Positions 8,720-19,371 are shown, counted from the first letter of the stretch. The stretch is DNA of 64,000 nucleotides from Pectobacterium zantedeschiae (GCF_004137795.1 NZ_NWTM01000004.1:1-64000), one strand, 5' to 3'. The notes: generated by a model from the sequence alone, not told the origin. Translations and numbers: made by a program.

Positions 8720-10366
8720 ATGAATGGAGCACAGTGGGTGGTACAAGCGTTGCGAGCACAGGGCGTGGAAACCGTTTTTGGTTATCCGGGCGGTGCGATA
8801 ATGCCAGTCTATGATGCACTTTATGACGGCGGCGTAAAACACCTGCTGTGTCGCCATGAGCAAGGCGCGGCAATGGCGGCGATTGGCTATGCCCGTGCGA
8901 CGGGTAAAGTTGGCGTTTGTATCGCGACATCTGGCCCTGGTGCTACCAACCTGATCACCGGTTTGGCCGATGCACTGCTGGACTCCGTACCGGTGGTGGC
9001 GATTACCGGGCAGGTAGGGTCCGCGCTGATTGGCACCGATGCTTTTCAGGAGATCGACGTGTTGGGGCTGTCGCTGGCCTGTACGAAACACAGTTTTCTG
9101 GTTGAGTCTCTCGAATCATTGCCGGAAGTGATGGCAGAAGCGTTCGCGATTGCCAACAGCGGCCGCCCTGGCCCTGTATTGGTTGATATTCCCAAAGATA
9201 TTCAGTTGGCTGTCGGCGATTTCACGCCGAACTTTGCACCCGTTGCTAACGATGTTGATTTCCCCGAACAAGATATTGCGCAGGCGTACGCCCTGTTGGC
9301 GAAAGCACAAAAACCGGTGCTGTACGTTGGCGGTGGAGTCGGTATGGCGAATGCGGTTCCGGCGCTGCGAGAATTTCTGAGTGTGACAGATATCCCTTCG
9401 GTTTCAACGCTGAAAGGGCTGGGTGCCGTGGATGCCAATCATCCCTATTACCTCGGAATGATTGGTATGCACGGCACGAAAGCGGCGAACCTTATTGTGC
9501 AGGAGTGCGATCTGTTAATCGCGGTCGGGGCGCGGTTTGATGACCGCGTGACCGGCAAGCTGAACGCCTTCGCACCTCATGCCAGCGTTATTCACATGGA
9601 CATTGACCCTGCGGAACTGAGTAAATTGCGTCATGCCAATGTTGCACTGCAAGGCGATCTGAAGGCGGTATTACCTGCGCTGCAACAGCCGCTGAACGTC
9701 AGCGCATGGCGTCAGCAAGCCACCATGATGAAGGCGGAATATCCTTGGCGTTATGACCACCCCGGCCAAGCGATTTACGCGCCTGCATTGCTGAAAACGA
9801 TCTCCGACCGAATGAATGCCGATACCGTGGTCACGACCGATGTGGGCCAGCACCAAATGTGGGCTGCACAGCATATGACGTTCAGCCGCCCTGAGAATTT
9901 TATCACCTCCAGCGGCCTCGGTACGATGGGCTTTGGCGTACCGGCTGCGGTAGGCGCACAGGTAGCACGCCCGGATGACATGGTTATCTGTATTTCCGGT
10001 GACGGTTCTTTCATGATGAACGTTCAGGAATTGGGCACCATCAAACGAAAACGACTGCCGTTGAAGATCGTGTTGCTGGATAACCAACGGTTAGGCATGG
10101 TGCGCCAGTGGCAGCAGTTATTCTTTGATGAACGCTATAGTGAAACCGACCTTTCGGATAACCCTGATTTCCTGACGCTGGCGAGCGCATTTGATATCCC
10201 TGGCCAGCGCATCACCCGTAAAGATCAAATTGATGTCGCGCTGGATGCTCTGTTCAACAGCGAAGGTCCCTATTTACTGCACGTATCGATAGACGAATAC
10301 GAGAATGTCTGGCCGCTGGTTCCGCCGGGCGCGGGCAACGAAACGATGCTCGATAAAATTCAATAA
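8720..10366 (+). CDS. ilvG: Acetolactate synthase II large subunit
   Basis: ThDP-dependent enzyme joining two pyruvates, or pyruvate and 2-oxobutyrate, in the first common step of valine, leucine and isoleucine synthesis. Length 548 aa. Catalytic Glu47 is in CRHEQGAAM, and the ThDP/Mg motif is [20 protein letters not shown]. The frame is intact, unlike the frameshifted ilvG of E. coli K-12, so this isozyme should be active. AHAS II is typically insensitive to valine. It pairs with IlvM encoded just downstream. Confidence 0.97.
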   Translation: MNGAQWVVQALRAQGVETVFGYPGGAIMPVYDALYDGGVKHLLCRHEQGAAMAAIGYARATGKVGVCIATSGPGATNLITGLADALLDSVPVVAITGQVGSALIGTDAFQEIDVLGLSLACTKHSFLVESLESLPEVMAEAFAIANSGRPGPVLVDIPKDIQLAVGDFTPNFAPVANDVDFPEQDIAQAYALLAKAQKPVLYVGGGVGMANAVPALREFLSVTDIPSVSTLKGLGAVDANHPYYLGMIGMHGTKAANLIVQECDLLIAVGARFDDRVTGKLNAFAPHASVIHMDIDPAELSKLRHANVALQGDLKAVLPALQQPLNVSAWRQQATMMKAEYPWRYDHPGQAIYAPALLKTISDRMNADTVVTTDVGQHQMWAAQHMTFSRPENFITSSGLGTMGFGVPAAVGAQVARPDDMVICISGDGSFMMNVQELGTIKRKRLPLKIVLLDNQRLGMVRQWQQLFFDERYSETDLSDNPDFLTLASAFDIPGQRITRKDQIDVALDALFNSEGPYLLHVSIDEYENVWPLVPPGAGNETMLDKIQ

Positions 10367-10423
10367 GCTCGACGAAACCAACTAATGGCTGACTTACACA
10401 GAATAAGTGCTGGAGACAATAGA

Positions 10424-10684
10424 ATGACACACCATCAACTTTCGATTCAGGCGCGCTTTCGTCCCGAAGTTCTGGAGCGAGTATTGCGTGTTACTCGTCA
10501 TCGCGGCTTCAAAGTTTGCGCTATGAATATGGTGCAAACCACTAATACCGATCACATTAATATTGAACTGACCGTTGCCAGCCATCGTTCGGTGGATTTA
10601 TTGTCAACACAATTGAGCAAGCTGTTGGATATTGCTTGTGTTGATATTCAACCGATGACGACATCACAGCAGATCAGCGCCTAA
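10424..10684 (+). CDS. ilvM: Acetolactate synthase II small subunit
   Basis: An 86-aa ACT-domain regulatory subunit (starts MTHHQLSIQARFRPEVLERV) that stabilises and activates IlvG. The frame opens at 10385, but the conserved N-terminus and length fit ATG 10424, preceded by GGAGA. It lies 57 nt after ilvG and 25 nt before ilvE. Confidence 0.95.
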   Translation: MTHHQLSIQARFRPEVLERVLRVTRHRGFKVCAMNMVQTTNTDHINIELTVASHRSVDLLSTQLSKLLDIACVDIQPMTTSQQISA

Positions 10685-10709
10685 CGCAACAGAGTAAGGA
10701 AAAAGAAGA

Positions 10710-11636
10710 ATGACAAAAAAAGCGGACTACATTTGGTTCAATGGCGAGATGGTTCCATGGGCTGAAGCAAAAGTACATGTAATGTCACATGCCCTGCATT
10801 ATGGCACCTCCGTCTTTGAAGGCGTTCGTTGCTACAATTCACATAAGGGGCCGGTGGTTTTCCGTCACCGCGAGCACATGCAGCGCCTGCATGATTCGGC
10901 AAAAATTTACCGCATGCCCGTCGCGCAAAGTGTGGATGAGCTGATGGAAGCCTGCCGTGAAACGTTGCGTAAAAATAACCTGACCAGCGCCTATATCCGT
11001 CCACTGGTGTTTATTGGTGATGTGGGTATGGGCGTAAATCCGCCGGACGGTTACCAAACCGACGTTATTATCGCGGCTTTCCCGTGGGGTGCGTATCTGG
11101 GTGAGGAAGCGCTGGAAGCCGGTATTGATGCGATGGTGTCGTCCTGGAATCGTGTCGCGGCGAACACCATTCCAACCGCTGCTAAAGCGGGCGGTAATTA
11201 TCTGTCTTCACTGCTGGTGGGTAGCGAAGCACGCCGCCACGGTTATCAGGAAGGGATCGCGTTGGATGTCCACGGTTATGTTTCTGAAGGCGCGGGTGAG
11301 AACCTGTTTGAAGTGAAGGACGGTATTATCTTCACGCCGCCGTTTACTTCTTCGGCGCTACCGGGCATTACGCGTGATGCCATCATCAAGTTGGCGAAAG
11401 ATGCGGGATACGAAGTGCGTGAGCAGGTGCTGTCCCGCGAGTCACTCTATCTGGCGGATGAAGTGTTTATGTCCGGCACGGCGGCAGAAATTACCCCAGT
11501 GCGTAGCGTAGACGGTATTCAGGTCGGTATTGGTAAACGCGGCCCGGTCACCAAAGCCTTGCAGGAGGCGTTCTTTGGCCTCTTTACGGGTAAGACCGAA
11601 GATAAATGGGGCTGGTTGGATCCGGTAAATCAGTAA
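10710..11636 (+). CDS. ilvE: Branched-chain amino acid aminotransferase
   Basis: Fold-type IV PLP aminotransferase, 308 aa, carrying out the last step for Val, Leu and Ile with glutamate. The PLP lysine is K159 in AAKAGGNYLSS. Also conserved are HALHYGTSVFEGVR and FMSGTAAEITPVRSVD. It has a good ribosome site (AAGGAAA). Confidence 0.97.
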   Translation: MTKKADYIWFNGEMVPWAEAKVHVMSHALHYGTSVFEGVRCYNSHKGPVVFRHREHMQRLHDSAKIYRMPVAQSVDELMEACRETLRKNNLTSAYIRPLVFIGDVGMGVNPPDGYQTDVIIAAFPWGAYLGEEALEAGIDAMVSSWNRVAANTIPTAAKAGGNYLSSLLVGSEARRHGYQEGIALDVHGYVSEGAGENLFEVKDGIIFTPPFTSSALPGITRDAIIKLAKDAGYEVREQVLSRESLYLADEVFMSGTAAEITPVRSVDGIQVGIGKRGPVTKALQEAFFGLFTGKTEDKWGWLDPVNQ

Positions 11637-11660
11637 TTAATTCAGACAGACAGAAAGTCA

Positions 11661-11685
11661 GGCGGTGACGCGTTCCGTCATCGCC
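11661..11685 (+). repeat. Stem-loop between ilvE and ilvD
   Basis: A 10-bp stem (GGCGGTGACG / CGTCATCGCC, one G-U pair) with a 5-nt loop lies in the 77-nt gap. No U-run follows, so it is more likely an mRNA stability or processing element than a terminator. Confidence 0.5.
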
Positions 11686-11713
11686 AAATTCGTAATTTTT
11701 GGAGTAATAGAGC

Positions 11714-13564
11714 ATGCCTAAGTACCGTTCAGCCACCACCACGCACGGCCGTAATATGGCCGGCGCCCGTGCCTTGTGGCGCGCCACCGGGATGACCGAC
11801 AATGATTTTGGTAAACCCATTATCGCCGTGGTCAACTCCTTCACCCAATTCGTGCCCGGCCATGTGCACTTGCGCGATCTGGGTAAACTGGTTGCCGAGC
11901 AAATCGAAGCGTCTGGCGGTGTTGCGAAAGAATTCAACACTATCGCAGTGGACGACGGCATCGCCATGGGCCACGGCGGTATGCTCTATTCTCTGCCTTC
12001 CCGTGAACTGATTGCCGACTCGGTAGAATACATGGTGAATGCCCACTGCGCGGATGCAATGGTGTGTATCTCCAACTGTGACAAAATCACCCCAGGGATG
12101 CTGATGGCGTCGCTGCGCCTGAATATCCCAGTGATTTTCGTGTCCGGCGGCCCGATGGAAGCGGGAAAAACCAAATTATCCGATCAGATCATCAAGCTGG
12201 ATCTGGTTGATGCAATGATTCAGGGCGCAGATCCGAAAGTCTCCGACCAACAGAGCGATCAGATCGAACGTTCTGCCTGCCCGACCTGTGGTTCCTGTTC
12301 CGGTATGTTTACTGCCAACTCCATGAACTGCCTGACTGAAGCGCTGGGTCTGTCTCAGCCAGGTAACGGTTCGCTGTTGGCGACGCACGCTGACCGTAAG
12401 CAACTGTTCCTGAACGCAGGCAAACGCATTGTTGGTCTGGCGAAGCGCTACTACGAGCAGGATGATGAGAGCGTGCTGCCGCGCAACATCGCTAATAAAG
12501 CGGCATTTGAAAACGCGATGATTCTGGATATTGCGATGGGTGGCTCCACCAATACCGTCCTGCACCTGTTGGCGTCTGCGCAGGAAGGTGAAGTGGACTT
12601 CACCATGACCGATATCGACAGGCTGTCACGTCAGGTTCCGCACCTGTGTAAAGTGGCGCCGAGTACGCAGAAATACCACATGGAAGATGTACACCGCGCG
12701 GGTGGTGTAATCGGTATTCTGGGCGAGTTGGACAGAGCTGGCCTGTTAAACCGTGAAGTTAACAACGTGCTGGGTAAAACGCTGCCGGAAACGCTGGAAG
12801 CTTACGACGTCATGCTGACGCAGGATGAAAGTGTGAAAAGCATGTATTCCGCTGGCCCGGCGGGTATCCGCACCACGCAGGCGTTTTCGCAGGATTGCCG
12901 CTGGGATTCACTGGATACCGATCGTCAGGAAGGCTGTATTCGCTCCCGCGAGTTTGCCTATAGTCAGGATGGTGGTCTGGCCGTGCTGTACGGCAATCTG
13001 GCAGAGAATGGCTGTATCGTGAAAACCGCTGGTGTAGATGAGGGCAGCTTGGTCTTCCGCGGCCCAGCGAAAGTTTATGAAAGTCAGGATGATGCGGTAG
13101 ACGCCATTCTGGGCGGTAAAGTTGTGGCGGGCGATGTGGTTGTGATCCGCTATGAAGGACCGAAAGGCGGGCCGGGCATGCAGGAAATGCTGTATCCGAC
13201 CACCTACCTGAAATCCATGGGGCTGGGTAAAAGCTGTGCGCTGATCACTGACGGTCGTTTCTCTGGTGGTACTTCTGGTCTGTCTATCGGCCATGCATCA
13301 CCTGAAGCAGCCAGCGGCGGTACTATTGCTCTGGTACAGGATGGTGACATCATTGCGATTGATATTCCGAACCGTAGTATTGCGCTGGTTCTGGATGATA
13401 ACGAGTTAGCGAGCCGCCGCGCAGCGGAAGAGGCGAGAGGCGAACAGGCCTGGACGCCACATAATCGCGAACGTCAGGTTTCTTTTGCGCTGCGTGCGTA
13501 CGCCAGTCTGGCAACCAGCGCGGATAAAGGCGCTGTGCGAGATAAAAGCAAGCTGGGAGGCTAA
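11714..13564 (+). CDS. ilvD: Dihydroxy-acid dehydratase
   Basis: Fe-S enzyme (616 aa) converting dihydroxy acids to 2-oxo acids in Val/Ile synthesis. Cluster-ligand cysteines are visible in [12 protein letters not shown] and [19 protein letters not shown]. The C-terminal signature [19 protein letters not shown] is present. The stop codon overlaps or abuts ilvA. Confidence 0.97.
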   Translation: MPKYRSATTTHGRNMAGARALWRATGMTDNDFGKPIIAVVNSFTQFVPGHVHLRDLGKLVAEQIEASGGVAKEFNTIAVDDGIAMGHGGMLYSLPSRELIADSVEYMVNAHCADAMVCISNCDKITPGMLMASLRLNIPVIFVSGGPMEAGKTKLSDQIIKLDLVDAMIQGADPKVSDQQSDQIERSACPTCGSCSGMFTANSMNCLTEALGLSQPGNGSLLATHADRKQLFLNAGKRIVGLAKRYYEQDDESVLPRNIANKAAFENAMILDIAMGGSTNTVLHLLASAQEGEVDFTMTDIDRLSRQVPHLCKVAPSTQKYHMEDVHRAGGVIGILGELDRAGLLNREVNNVLGKTLPETLEAYDVMLTQDESVKSMYSAGPAGIRTTQAFSQDCRWDSLDTDRQEGCIRSREFAYSQDGGLAVLYGNLAENGCIVKTAGVDEGSLVFRGPAKVYESQDDAVDAILGGKVVAGDVVVIRYEGPKGGPGMQEMLYPTTYLKSMGLGKSCALITDGRFSGGTSGLSIGHASPEAASGGTIALVQDGDIIAIDIPNRSIALVLDDNELASRRAAEEARGEQAWTPHNRERQVSFALRAYASLATSADKGAVRDKSKLGG

Positions 13565-13569
13565 TGCTG

Positions 13570-15114
13570 ATGGCTGTGTCACAACCTCTTCCTGCCGCGC
13601 CGGGGGGCGCGGAGTACCTGCGGGCGATCTTACGGTCGCCAGTGTATGAAGTTACGCAGGTCACACCGCTGGAGAAGATGGAGAAGATCTCTTCGCGGTT
13701 GGGTAATGTCATTCTGGTAAAACGTGAAGACCGGCACGCGGTGCACAGCTTCAAGCTGCGCGGCGCGTACGCGATGATGGCGGGTTTGAGCGATGAGCAA
13801 AAATCGCACGGTGTGGTGACGGCGTCTGCCGGTAACCATGCACAGGGCGTGGCGCTATCCTCCACCAAGCTGGGGATTAAATCGCTGATTGTGATGCCAG
13901 TGGCGACGGCCGATATCAAGGTGGATGCGGTGCGTGGTTTTGGCGGGGAAGTGCTACTACACGGCGCTAACTTTGATGAAGCCAAAGCCAAGGCGATTGA
14001 GTTGTCACAGCAACAGCATATGACCTTTCTGCCGCCGTTTGATCACCCTGCGGTGATTGCCGGGCAGGGTACACTAGCGATGGAGTTGCTACAGCAAGAT
14101 GCCCATCTGGATCGTGTGTTTGTGCCGGTCGGTGGTGGTGGTTTGGCGGCAGGCGTCGCCGTACTGATCAAACAGTTGATGCCGCAAATTCAGGTTATCG
14201 GCGTGGAAGCGGAAGACTCTGCCTGTCTGCGCGCGGCGCTGGATGCCGGGCAACCGGTCGACCTGCCACGTGTCGGGCTGTTTGCCGAAGGCGTCGCGGT
14301 GAAGCGCATCGGCGATGAAACGTTCCGGCTGTGTCGGGAATATCTGGATGACGTGATTACCGTCGATAGTGATGCCATCTGTGCGGCAGTGAAAGACCTG
14401 TTCGAAGATGTTCGCGCGATTGCTGAACCGTCCGGTGCGTTGGCGTTGGCGGGGATGAAAAAGTACATCCAACAGCATCAGATTCAGGGCGAGCGTCTGG
14501 CACATATTCTGTCTGGTGCGAACGTCAACTTCCACGGATTACGCTACGTTTCAGAACGCTGCGAGCTGGGTGAACAGCGTGAAGCCTTGCTGGCTGTGAC
14601 TATCCCTGAGAAACAGGGAAGCTTCCTGAAGTTTTGCCAACTGTTGGGGGGTCGTTCTGTTACTGAGTTCAACTATCGCTACGCGGATGCCAAAGATGCC
14701 TGCATTTTTGTCGGCGTGCGTCTGACGCGCGGCTATGCAGAGCGGCAGGAGATCATCGCTGAACTGTCCGCAGACGGCTATGAAGTGGTGGATTTGTCCG
14801 ATGATGAAATGGCGAAGCTACATGTTCGTTATATGGTCGGTGGACGCCCTTCCAAACCGCTACAGGAACGGCTGTACAGCTTTGAGTTCCCGGAGTCGCC
14901 GGGTGCGTTGCTTAAATTCTTGCAGACGCTAGGGGCGCACTGGAATATTTCGCTGTTCCATTACCGCAGCCACGGCACAGATTTTGGCCGCGTGCTGGCT
15001 GCGTTCGAACTGGATGAAGGCGATCGGGAGTTCGAGCAGCATTTGCAGGCGCTGGGCTATGAATGCCATGACGAAACCAATAACCCAGCGTTCCGCTTCT
15101 TTCTGGCTGGTTAA
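13570..15114 (+). CDS. ilvA: Biosynthetic threonine deaminase
   Basis: PLP enzyme turning threonine into 2-oxobutyrate, the committed step to isoleucine, with feedback inhibition by Ile. The PLP lysine K62 lies in VHSFKLRGAYAMM; the glycine loop is VGGGGLAAGVAV. The C-terminal regulatory half (about residues 340-514) has two ACT-like domains. ATG 13570 gives 514 aa, the E. coli length, with GGAGG nine nt upstream. ATG 13564, overlapping the ilvD stop, is the alternative. Confidence 0.96.
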   Translation: MAVSQPLPAAPGGAEYLRAILRSPVYEVTQVTPLEKMEKISSRLGNVILVKREDRHAVHSFKLRGAYAMMAGLSDEQKSHGVVTASAGNHAQGVALSSTKLGIKSLIVMPVATADIKVDAVRGFGGEVLLHGANFDEAKAKAIELSQQQHMTFLPPFDHPAVIAGQGTLAMELLQQDAHLDRVFVPVGGGGLAAGVAVLIKQLMPQIQVIGVEAEDSACLRAALDAGQPVDLPRVGLFAEGVAVKRIGDETFRLCREYLDDVITVDSDAICAAVKDLFEDVRAIAEPSGALALAGMKKYIQQHQIQGERLAHILSGANVNFHGLRYVSERCELGEQREALLAVTIPEKQGSFLKFCQLLGGRSVTEFNYRYADAKDACIFVGVRLTRGYAERQEIIAELSADGYEVVDLSDDEMAKLHVRYMVGGRPSKPLQERLYSFEFPESPGALLKFLQTLGAHWNISLFHYRSHGTDFGRVLAAFELDEGDREFEQHLQALGYECHDETNNPAFRFFLAG

Positions 15115-15145
15115 GTTAGTTGGTTAAACGTTGAGTGTTCCCTTC

Positions 15146-15185
15146 ACGCCGCCGATGGTGTTTCACCGTCGGCGGCGTTATCTTT
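15146..15185 (+). terminator. Terminator of ilvLXGMEDA
   Basis: A 15-bp GC-rich stem (ACGCCGCCGATGGTG / CACCGTCGGCGGCGT, one mismatch-tolerant G-T) with loop TTT is followed by TATCTTT, 31 nt after ilvA. Confidence 0.85.
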
Positions 15186-15220
15186 AGGTCATCTGACAGC
15201 AACAGGGATGGCATTTCTCT

Positions 15221-15964
15221 ATGGCAACGCAGTTCATGGGTTTTTCTCAAGCGGGTTTAACGTTTCTTCAGCAGGTGCGTCAGTACAACGATAAAGCGTG
15301 GTTTGACGAGCATCGCGCAGTTTACGATGAACAACTGGTTGCGCCATTTCGCACGCTGGTGGATGAACTCAGTCTGACTATGTTGCAGATTGACGACCAC
15401 TTTGAAACTCGCCCGGCAATTGGTAAGACTCTCTCTCGTATTCATCGCGATACGCGCTTTTCTCACGATAAGTCACGTTACCGTAGCCACATGTGGCTGA
15501 CGTTCAAACGTACCCGCAAAGACTGGACGGATGCACCGGTGTATTTCTTTGAAATTACGCCGGATACCTGGCGCTATGGGCTTGGCTATTACAGTGCGAC
15601 GCGGAATACGATGGATCTGTTTCGTCAGACGCTACGCGGTAATTCGCCGCAGTTTCTTGAGGTTGCAAGCTGCCTGGGTAATACCTTCACGCTGGAAGGG
15701 GAAAGCTACAAACGCCCACTGATTAAAGATCAGGAACCGGAACTGGCAGACTGGTATAACCGCAAATCGTTTGCCGCGATATGTACCCGGCAGGATATGG
15801 AAGCGCTATTTTCCGGTGACCTCGTGGCAGTCCTGTCTCAGGGATTTACCCAGCTTGAACCGCTCTATCATTACCTGATGAATATTGAAACCATGAAGAA
15901 AGCCGCGCAGGAAGCAGAGTCCGATACGCGGGCATTTTCGGCGGATAAGTGGTTTGAACGCTAG
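15221..15964 (+). CDS. DUF2461 domain-containing protein
   Basis: 247-aa protein of the TIGR02453/DUF2461 family. Visible family features are FLQQVRQYNDKAWFDEHR near the N-terminus, the central IHRDTRFSHDKSRYRSHMW and FFEITPD. No enzymatic function is established for the family. It has its own ribosome site (AGGGATG region) after the ilv terminator. In E. coli ilvA is next to ilvY, so this gene is an insertion relative to that order. Confidence 0.85.
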   Translation: MATQFMGFSQAGLTFLQQVRQYNDKAWFDEHRAVYDEQLVAPFRTLVDELSLTMLQIDDHFETRPAIGKTLSRIHRDTRFSHDKSRYRSHMWLTFKRTRKDWTDAPVYFFEITPDTWRYGLGYYSATRNTMDLFRQTLRGNSPQFLEVASCLGNTFTLEGESYKRPLIKDQEPELADWYNRKSFAAICTRQDMEALFSGDLVAVLSQGFTQLEPLYHYLMNIETMKKAAQEAESDTRAFSADKWFER

Positions 15965-15982
15965 AACCAGAGATCGCTAACG

Positions 15983-16783
15983 CTACGGTGTTTGTTCCTG
16001 CTTCAGTGGAATTTTATCGCGCTCCAACAGATAGTTAAACAGGTAGCCTTCCTCCTGGTTGCTGCCGAAGGTGGCGATTTGCAGATGGTCATCGTCAACG
16101 CAGGTAAGCAGTATTTTCACCTGCTGACCGAAGCTGCTCTCACCTTTGCCAATGGCTTGCCTATCGCTCATCTGACGGGCAGTGAAGTCGGAATCATCCA
16201 GCTTGTTACCGTAGCGGAATGCAATGGAAGCACCGCCCTCAATCTTGCCACGTTGGTTGGTCATCGTCAGGCTGACGGCGTGGTAGGGTGCTTTCTGGTC
16301 ATACATTTCCCGAAAATAATCCCCCAGATCGCGGTACTCCTCGGCGGAAAGTCCTGACATAACATATGTATAGCTGAACGAACCGTGGAAGCAGGACGTA
16401 CTTTTCACCGGAGTAATCGGGGAAGGTAAAGCGTGCTGCGCGATGTCATTTAGGTAGCGCAGCCGATTTAACTGCTGCTGATAACGCTGTCGCAGGCAGT
16501 CCTCGTCTTTGCACTGATCGCGCGTGGTAAGCCAGCTGCGCTGAAACTGGTTGAGTGTTTTCTCCCACGGCGCGCTGTTGCCATACGCCGTCAGGAATGC
16601 GCGGGATGTCTTCCATGCCTGCGCCAGTTCTTCATCTAGCTGCCCGAGCAACGGGCTGGCGCAAATCAGCTTTTCCTGCACAGAGGCGGCTTTTTCACAG
16701 GGAAAAGTGGCGGCTTGCGCAGAGTGGCTGAGGGAGGCGAGCGCCACCCCAGCTGCGATGATGGCAGTGAAGGCTATCTTCAT
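15983..16783 (-). CDS. LprI/DUF1311-type periplasmic protein (lysozyme inhibitor-like)
   Basis: 266-aa protein with a signal peptide (residues 1-24, ending AQA) and a DUF1311/LprI module with the spacing FPCEKAASVQEKLIC, ELAQAWK and CKDEDCLRQRY. Four cysteines suggest two disulfides. LprI-family proteins inhibit lysozyme; the remaining C-terminal 130 residues are not recognised. The ATG at 16783 overlaps the ilvY stop in the form ATGA, indicating translational coupling to ilvY. The longer frame from 16807 lacks a reasonable start. Confidence 0.78.
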   Translation of the reverse strand: MKIAFTAIIAAGVALASLSHSAQAATFPCEKAASVQEKLICASPLLGQLDEELAQAWKTSRAFLTAYGNSAPWEKTLNQFQRSWLTTRDQCKDEDCLRQRYQQQLNRLRYLNDIAQHALPSPITPVKSTSCFHGSFSYTYVMSGLSAEEYRDLGDYFREMYDQKAPYHAVSLTMTNQRGKIEGGASIAFRYGNKLDDSDFTARQMSDRQAIGKGESSFGQQVKILLTCVDDDHLQIATFGSNQEEGYLFNYLLERDKIPLKQEQTP

Positions 16784-17670
16784 GGTGTGTCCTGTAATAT
16801 GTCCCAAAAGGCGGCAATCAGCGGTTCGCTAAGCCGTTTTTTCTGTACGCAGACCCCCAGTTCAAGCGGCTCCATCACCTGTTCGACAAAGACAGAGACG
16901 CGGTTGCGTACTGGCTCCGGGCTGTTCTCTAGCACGACGTTGGGAATCAACGCGATGCCACATCCCAGCGCGACCATCGATACCATCGCTTCATGCCCGG
17001 AGATGGTGGCATAAATCTGTGGGCTGGTGATGTGGTTGCGTCGGAACCACTGATCGATGCGCTTACGCACCGGGCCGTGTTCTGGCAAGATGAACGGAAT
17101 CTGCGACCAGTCCGGTTCGGATTGGCGCACCAGCGACTGAACAGGGCAGGGAAGTGCTGGGATAATCAACGCCAGAGGCAGTTTATCAAGCGGGATGAAG
17201 TCAACGCTTGTAGGCAGCGCTTCCGGGCGTCCTGCAATCCCCAAATCCCCATCATTTGACTGAATTTTCTCAACGGCATCGGCGGCATCGCCGGTGGTCA
17301 GTTTAATTTCAACCAGCGGGTGCAGCGCCCGAAAGCGATCCAGAATCGGCGGTAGATGGCTGTAGGCGGCGGTGACGGAACAGAAGATCCGCAGTTCTCC
17401 GCTTAGTGACGGCCCGTGCTGGTCTATCGTGTGGCGTAGCTGCTGGTATTGCAGCAGCGTTTGCTGAGCGAACAGCTTCAGGTGCTCTCCGGCATCAGTG
17501 AGCTGCACAGTACGGTTATCGCGCAGGAACAGCGTTTGCCCTAAATCCTCTTCCAGTCGCTGAATTTGCCGCGACAGCGTGGACGGGCTGATATGCATCG
17601 CCTTGGCGGTACGGCCAAAGTGTCGGCTTTCTGCCAGATGCAGGAATAATTTGAGATCACGTAAATCCAT
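16780..17670 (-). CDS. ilvY: LysR-type regulator IlvY
   Basis: 296-aa LysR regulator (E. coli 297). The N-terminal HTH MDLRDLKLFLHLAESRHFG is nearly identical to E. coli IlvY. It activates ilvC in response to acetolactate/acetohydroxybutyrate and represses itself. The frame continues upstream to 17727, but that part is encoded by a tandem repeat and is not conserved, so ATG 17670 is the start. It is divergent from ilvC and followed in an overlapping frame by an LprI-like gene. Confidence 0.95.
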   Translation of the reverse strand: MDLRDLKLFLHLAESRHFGRTAKAMHISPSTLSRQIQRLEEDLGQTLFLRDNRTVQLTDAGEHLKLFAQQTLLQYQQLRHTIDQHGPSLSGELRIFCSVTAAYSHLPPILDRFRALHPLVEIKLTTGDAADAVEKIQSNDGDLGIAGRPEALPTSVDFIPLDKLPLALIIPALPCPVQSLVRQSEPDWSQIPFILPEHGPVRKRIDQWFRRNHITSPQIYATISGHEAMVSMVALGCGIALIPNVVLENSPEPVRNRVSVFVEQVMEPLELGVCVQKKRLSEPLIAAFWDILQDTP

Positions 17671-17682
17671 GCGATGCAGGCC

Positions 17683-17718
17683 CCGTTTTTTATCTTGCAG
17701 CCGTTTTTTATCTTGCAG
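17683..17718. repeat. 18-bp perfect tandem duplication upstream of ilvY
   Basis: CCGTTTTTTATCTTGCAG occurs twice in direct succession (17683-17700 and 17701-17718), just upstream of the ilvY start and beside the IlvY operators. It lengthens the ilvY leader by 18 nt and repeats a TTGCAG element, which resembles half of an IlvY site. Confidence 0.9.
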
Positions 17719-17721
17719 ATA

Positions 17722-17765
17722 GTGCAATATGACGTTGCTAATATATCAATTTAAGCAACGCAATT
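17722..17765. promoter_or_regulatory. IlvY operator region (ilvY-ilvC)
   Basis: TGCAATATGACGTTGC on the left and GCAACGCAATT on the right form symmetrical TTGC/GCAA motifs, with CGTTGC (17733-17738) and GCAACG (17755-17760) inverted around an A/T centre. The layout matches the tandem IlvY operators known between ilvY and ilvC in E. coli. Confidence 0.8.
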
Positions 17766-17777
17766 CCTGTCATATGA
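17749..17777 (+). promoter_or_regulatory. ilvC promoter (IlvY-activated)
   Basis: -10 TATGAT lies in CATATGATGG, with a poor -35 (TTTAAG) 17 nt upstream, directly beside the right-hand IlvY operator. A weak -35 is what an activator-dependent promoter should show. Confidence 0.55.
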
Positions 17778-17855
17778 TGGGGTCATAGTGAATTCCCATC
17801 TCGCGGGAATCCTTTTCTGAATAACAGACAAACAAAACCGTATACGGAGCACGAC

Positions 17856-19334
17856 ATGGCTAACTATTTCAACACATTAAACCTGCGTCAGCAGCTGGAT
17901 CAATTGGGCAAGTGCCGCTTTATGGGGCGTGATGAATTTGCCGATGAGGCGAGCTACCTGAAAGGGAAAAAAGTGGTGATCGTCGGTTGTGGTGCTCAGG
18001 GGCTGAATCAGGGTCTGAACATGCGCGATTCTGGTCTGGATATCGCTTATGCCCTGCGTGCTGAAGCCATTGCAGAAAAACGTGCATCATGGCGTAAAGC
18101 GACCGAAAACGGCTTCACCGTGGGCACTTACGAAGATCTGATCCCGCAGGCTGATCTGATCGTTAACCTGACGCCGGACAAACAGCACTCCGCAGTGGTT
18201 CAGGCGGTACAACCGCTGATGAAACAGGGCGCAGCGCTGGGTTACTCCCACGGTTTCAACATCGTTGAAGTAGGCGAGCAAATCCGTAAAGACATCACCG
18301 TCGTGATGGTGGCACCGAAGTGCCCAGGTACGGAAGTGCGTGAAGAATACAAACGTGGTTTCGGCGTACCGACGCTGATCGCCGTTCACCCTGAAAACGA
18401 TCCAAAAGGCGAAGGCATGGCAATCGCCAAAGCCTGGGCTGCGGCCACTGGCGGTCACCGTGCTGGCGTTCTGCAATCCTCTTTCGTTGCAGAAGTGAAA
18501 TCTGACCTGATGGGTGAGCAGACTATCCTGTGTGGTATGTTGCAGGCTGGTTCTCTGCTGGGCTTCGACAAACTGGTTTCTGAAGGTACCGATCCTGCGT
18601 ATGCAGAAAAACTGATTCAGTTCGGCTGGGAAACCATTACCGAAGCCCTGAAACAGGGTGGCATTACGCTGATGATGGATCGCCTGTCTAACCCGGCGAA
18701 ACTGCGCGCTTACGCACTGTCTGAGCAGTTGAAAGGCATCATGGCTCCGCTGTTCCAGAAACACATGGACGACATCATCTCTGGCGAATTCTCCGGCGGC
18801 ATGATGGCTGACTGGGCGAACGATGACGTGAAACTGCTGACTTGGCGTGAAGAGACCGGCAAAACCGCGTTCGAAAACGCACCGCAGTTCGACGGTAAAA
18901 TCGCTGAGCAGGAATACTTTGATAATGGCGTGCTGATGGTTGCGATGGTCAAAGCGGGCGTTGAGCTGGCGTTTGAAACCATGGTGAGCTCAGGCATTAT
19001 CGAAGAATCGGCTTATTACGAATCACTGCATGAGCTGCCGCTGATCGCCAACACCATTGCGCGTAAACGTCTGTATGAAATGAACGTGGTTATCTCTGAT
19101 ACCGCAGAATACGGTAACTACCTGTTTGCTAACGCTGCTGTTCCGTTGCTGAAAGAGGCGTTCATGGCATCTCTGCAACCGGGCGATCTGGGCAAAGCGG
19201 TTGCTGGCACTGAAGTGGACAACGCGCAACTGCGTGATGTTAACGAAGCCATCCGTAACCATCCGATCGAAACCGTAGGCCACACGCTGCGCGGTTACAT
19301 GAAAGACATGAAGCGTATCGCTGTCGCAGGTTAA
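17856..19334 (+). CDS. ilvC: Ketol-acid reductoisomerase
   Basis: NADPH-dependent enzyme (492 aa) isomerising and reducing acetolactate or acetohydroxybutyrate. It is the long class II form with duplicated knotted domain, as in enterobacteria. The Rossmann motif is [14 protein letters not shown] (about residues 36-50). Conserved acidic metal ligands are in the region of [13 protein letters not shown]. Ribosome site GGAG lies eight nt before ATG. Confidence 0.97.
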   Translation: MANYFNTLNLRQQLDQLGKCRFMGRDEFADEASYLKGKKVVIVGCGAQGLNQGLNMRDSGLDIAYALRAEAIAEKRASWRKATENGFTVGTYEDLIPQADLIVNLTPDKQHSAVVQAVQPLMKQGAALGYSHGFNIVEVGEQIRKDITVVMVAPKCPGTEVREEYKRGFGVPTLIAVHPENDPKGEGMAIAKAWAAATGGHRAGVLQSSFVAEVKSDLMGEQTILCGMLQAGSLLGFDKLVSEGTDPAYAEKLIQFGWETITEALKQGGITLMMDRLSNPAKLRAYALSEQLKGIMAPLFQKHMDDIISGEFSGGMMADWANDDVKLLTWREETGKTAFENAPQFDGKIAEQEYFDNGVLMVAMVKAGVELAFETMVSSGIIEESAYYESLHELPLIANTIARKRLYEMNVVISDTAEYGNYLFANAAVPLLKEAFMASLQPGDLGKAVAGTEVDNAQLRDVNEAIRNHPIETVGHTLRGYMKDMKRIAVAG

Positions 19335-19371
19335 TGTTCGATTTTACGTTTACCGAAACACGATGATTTCT

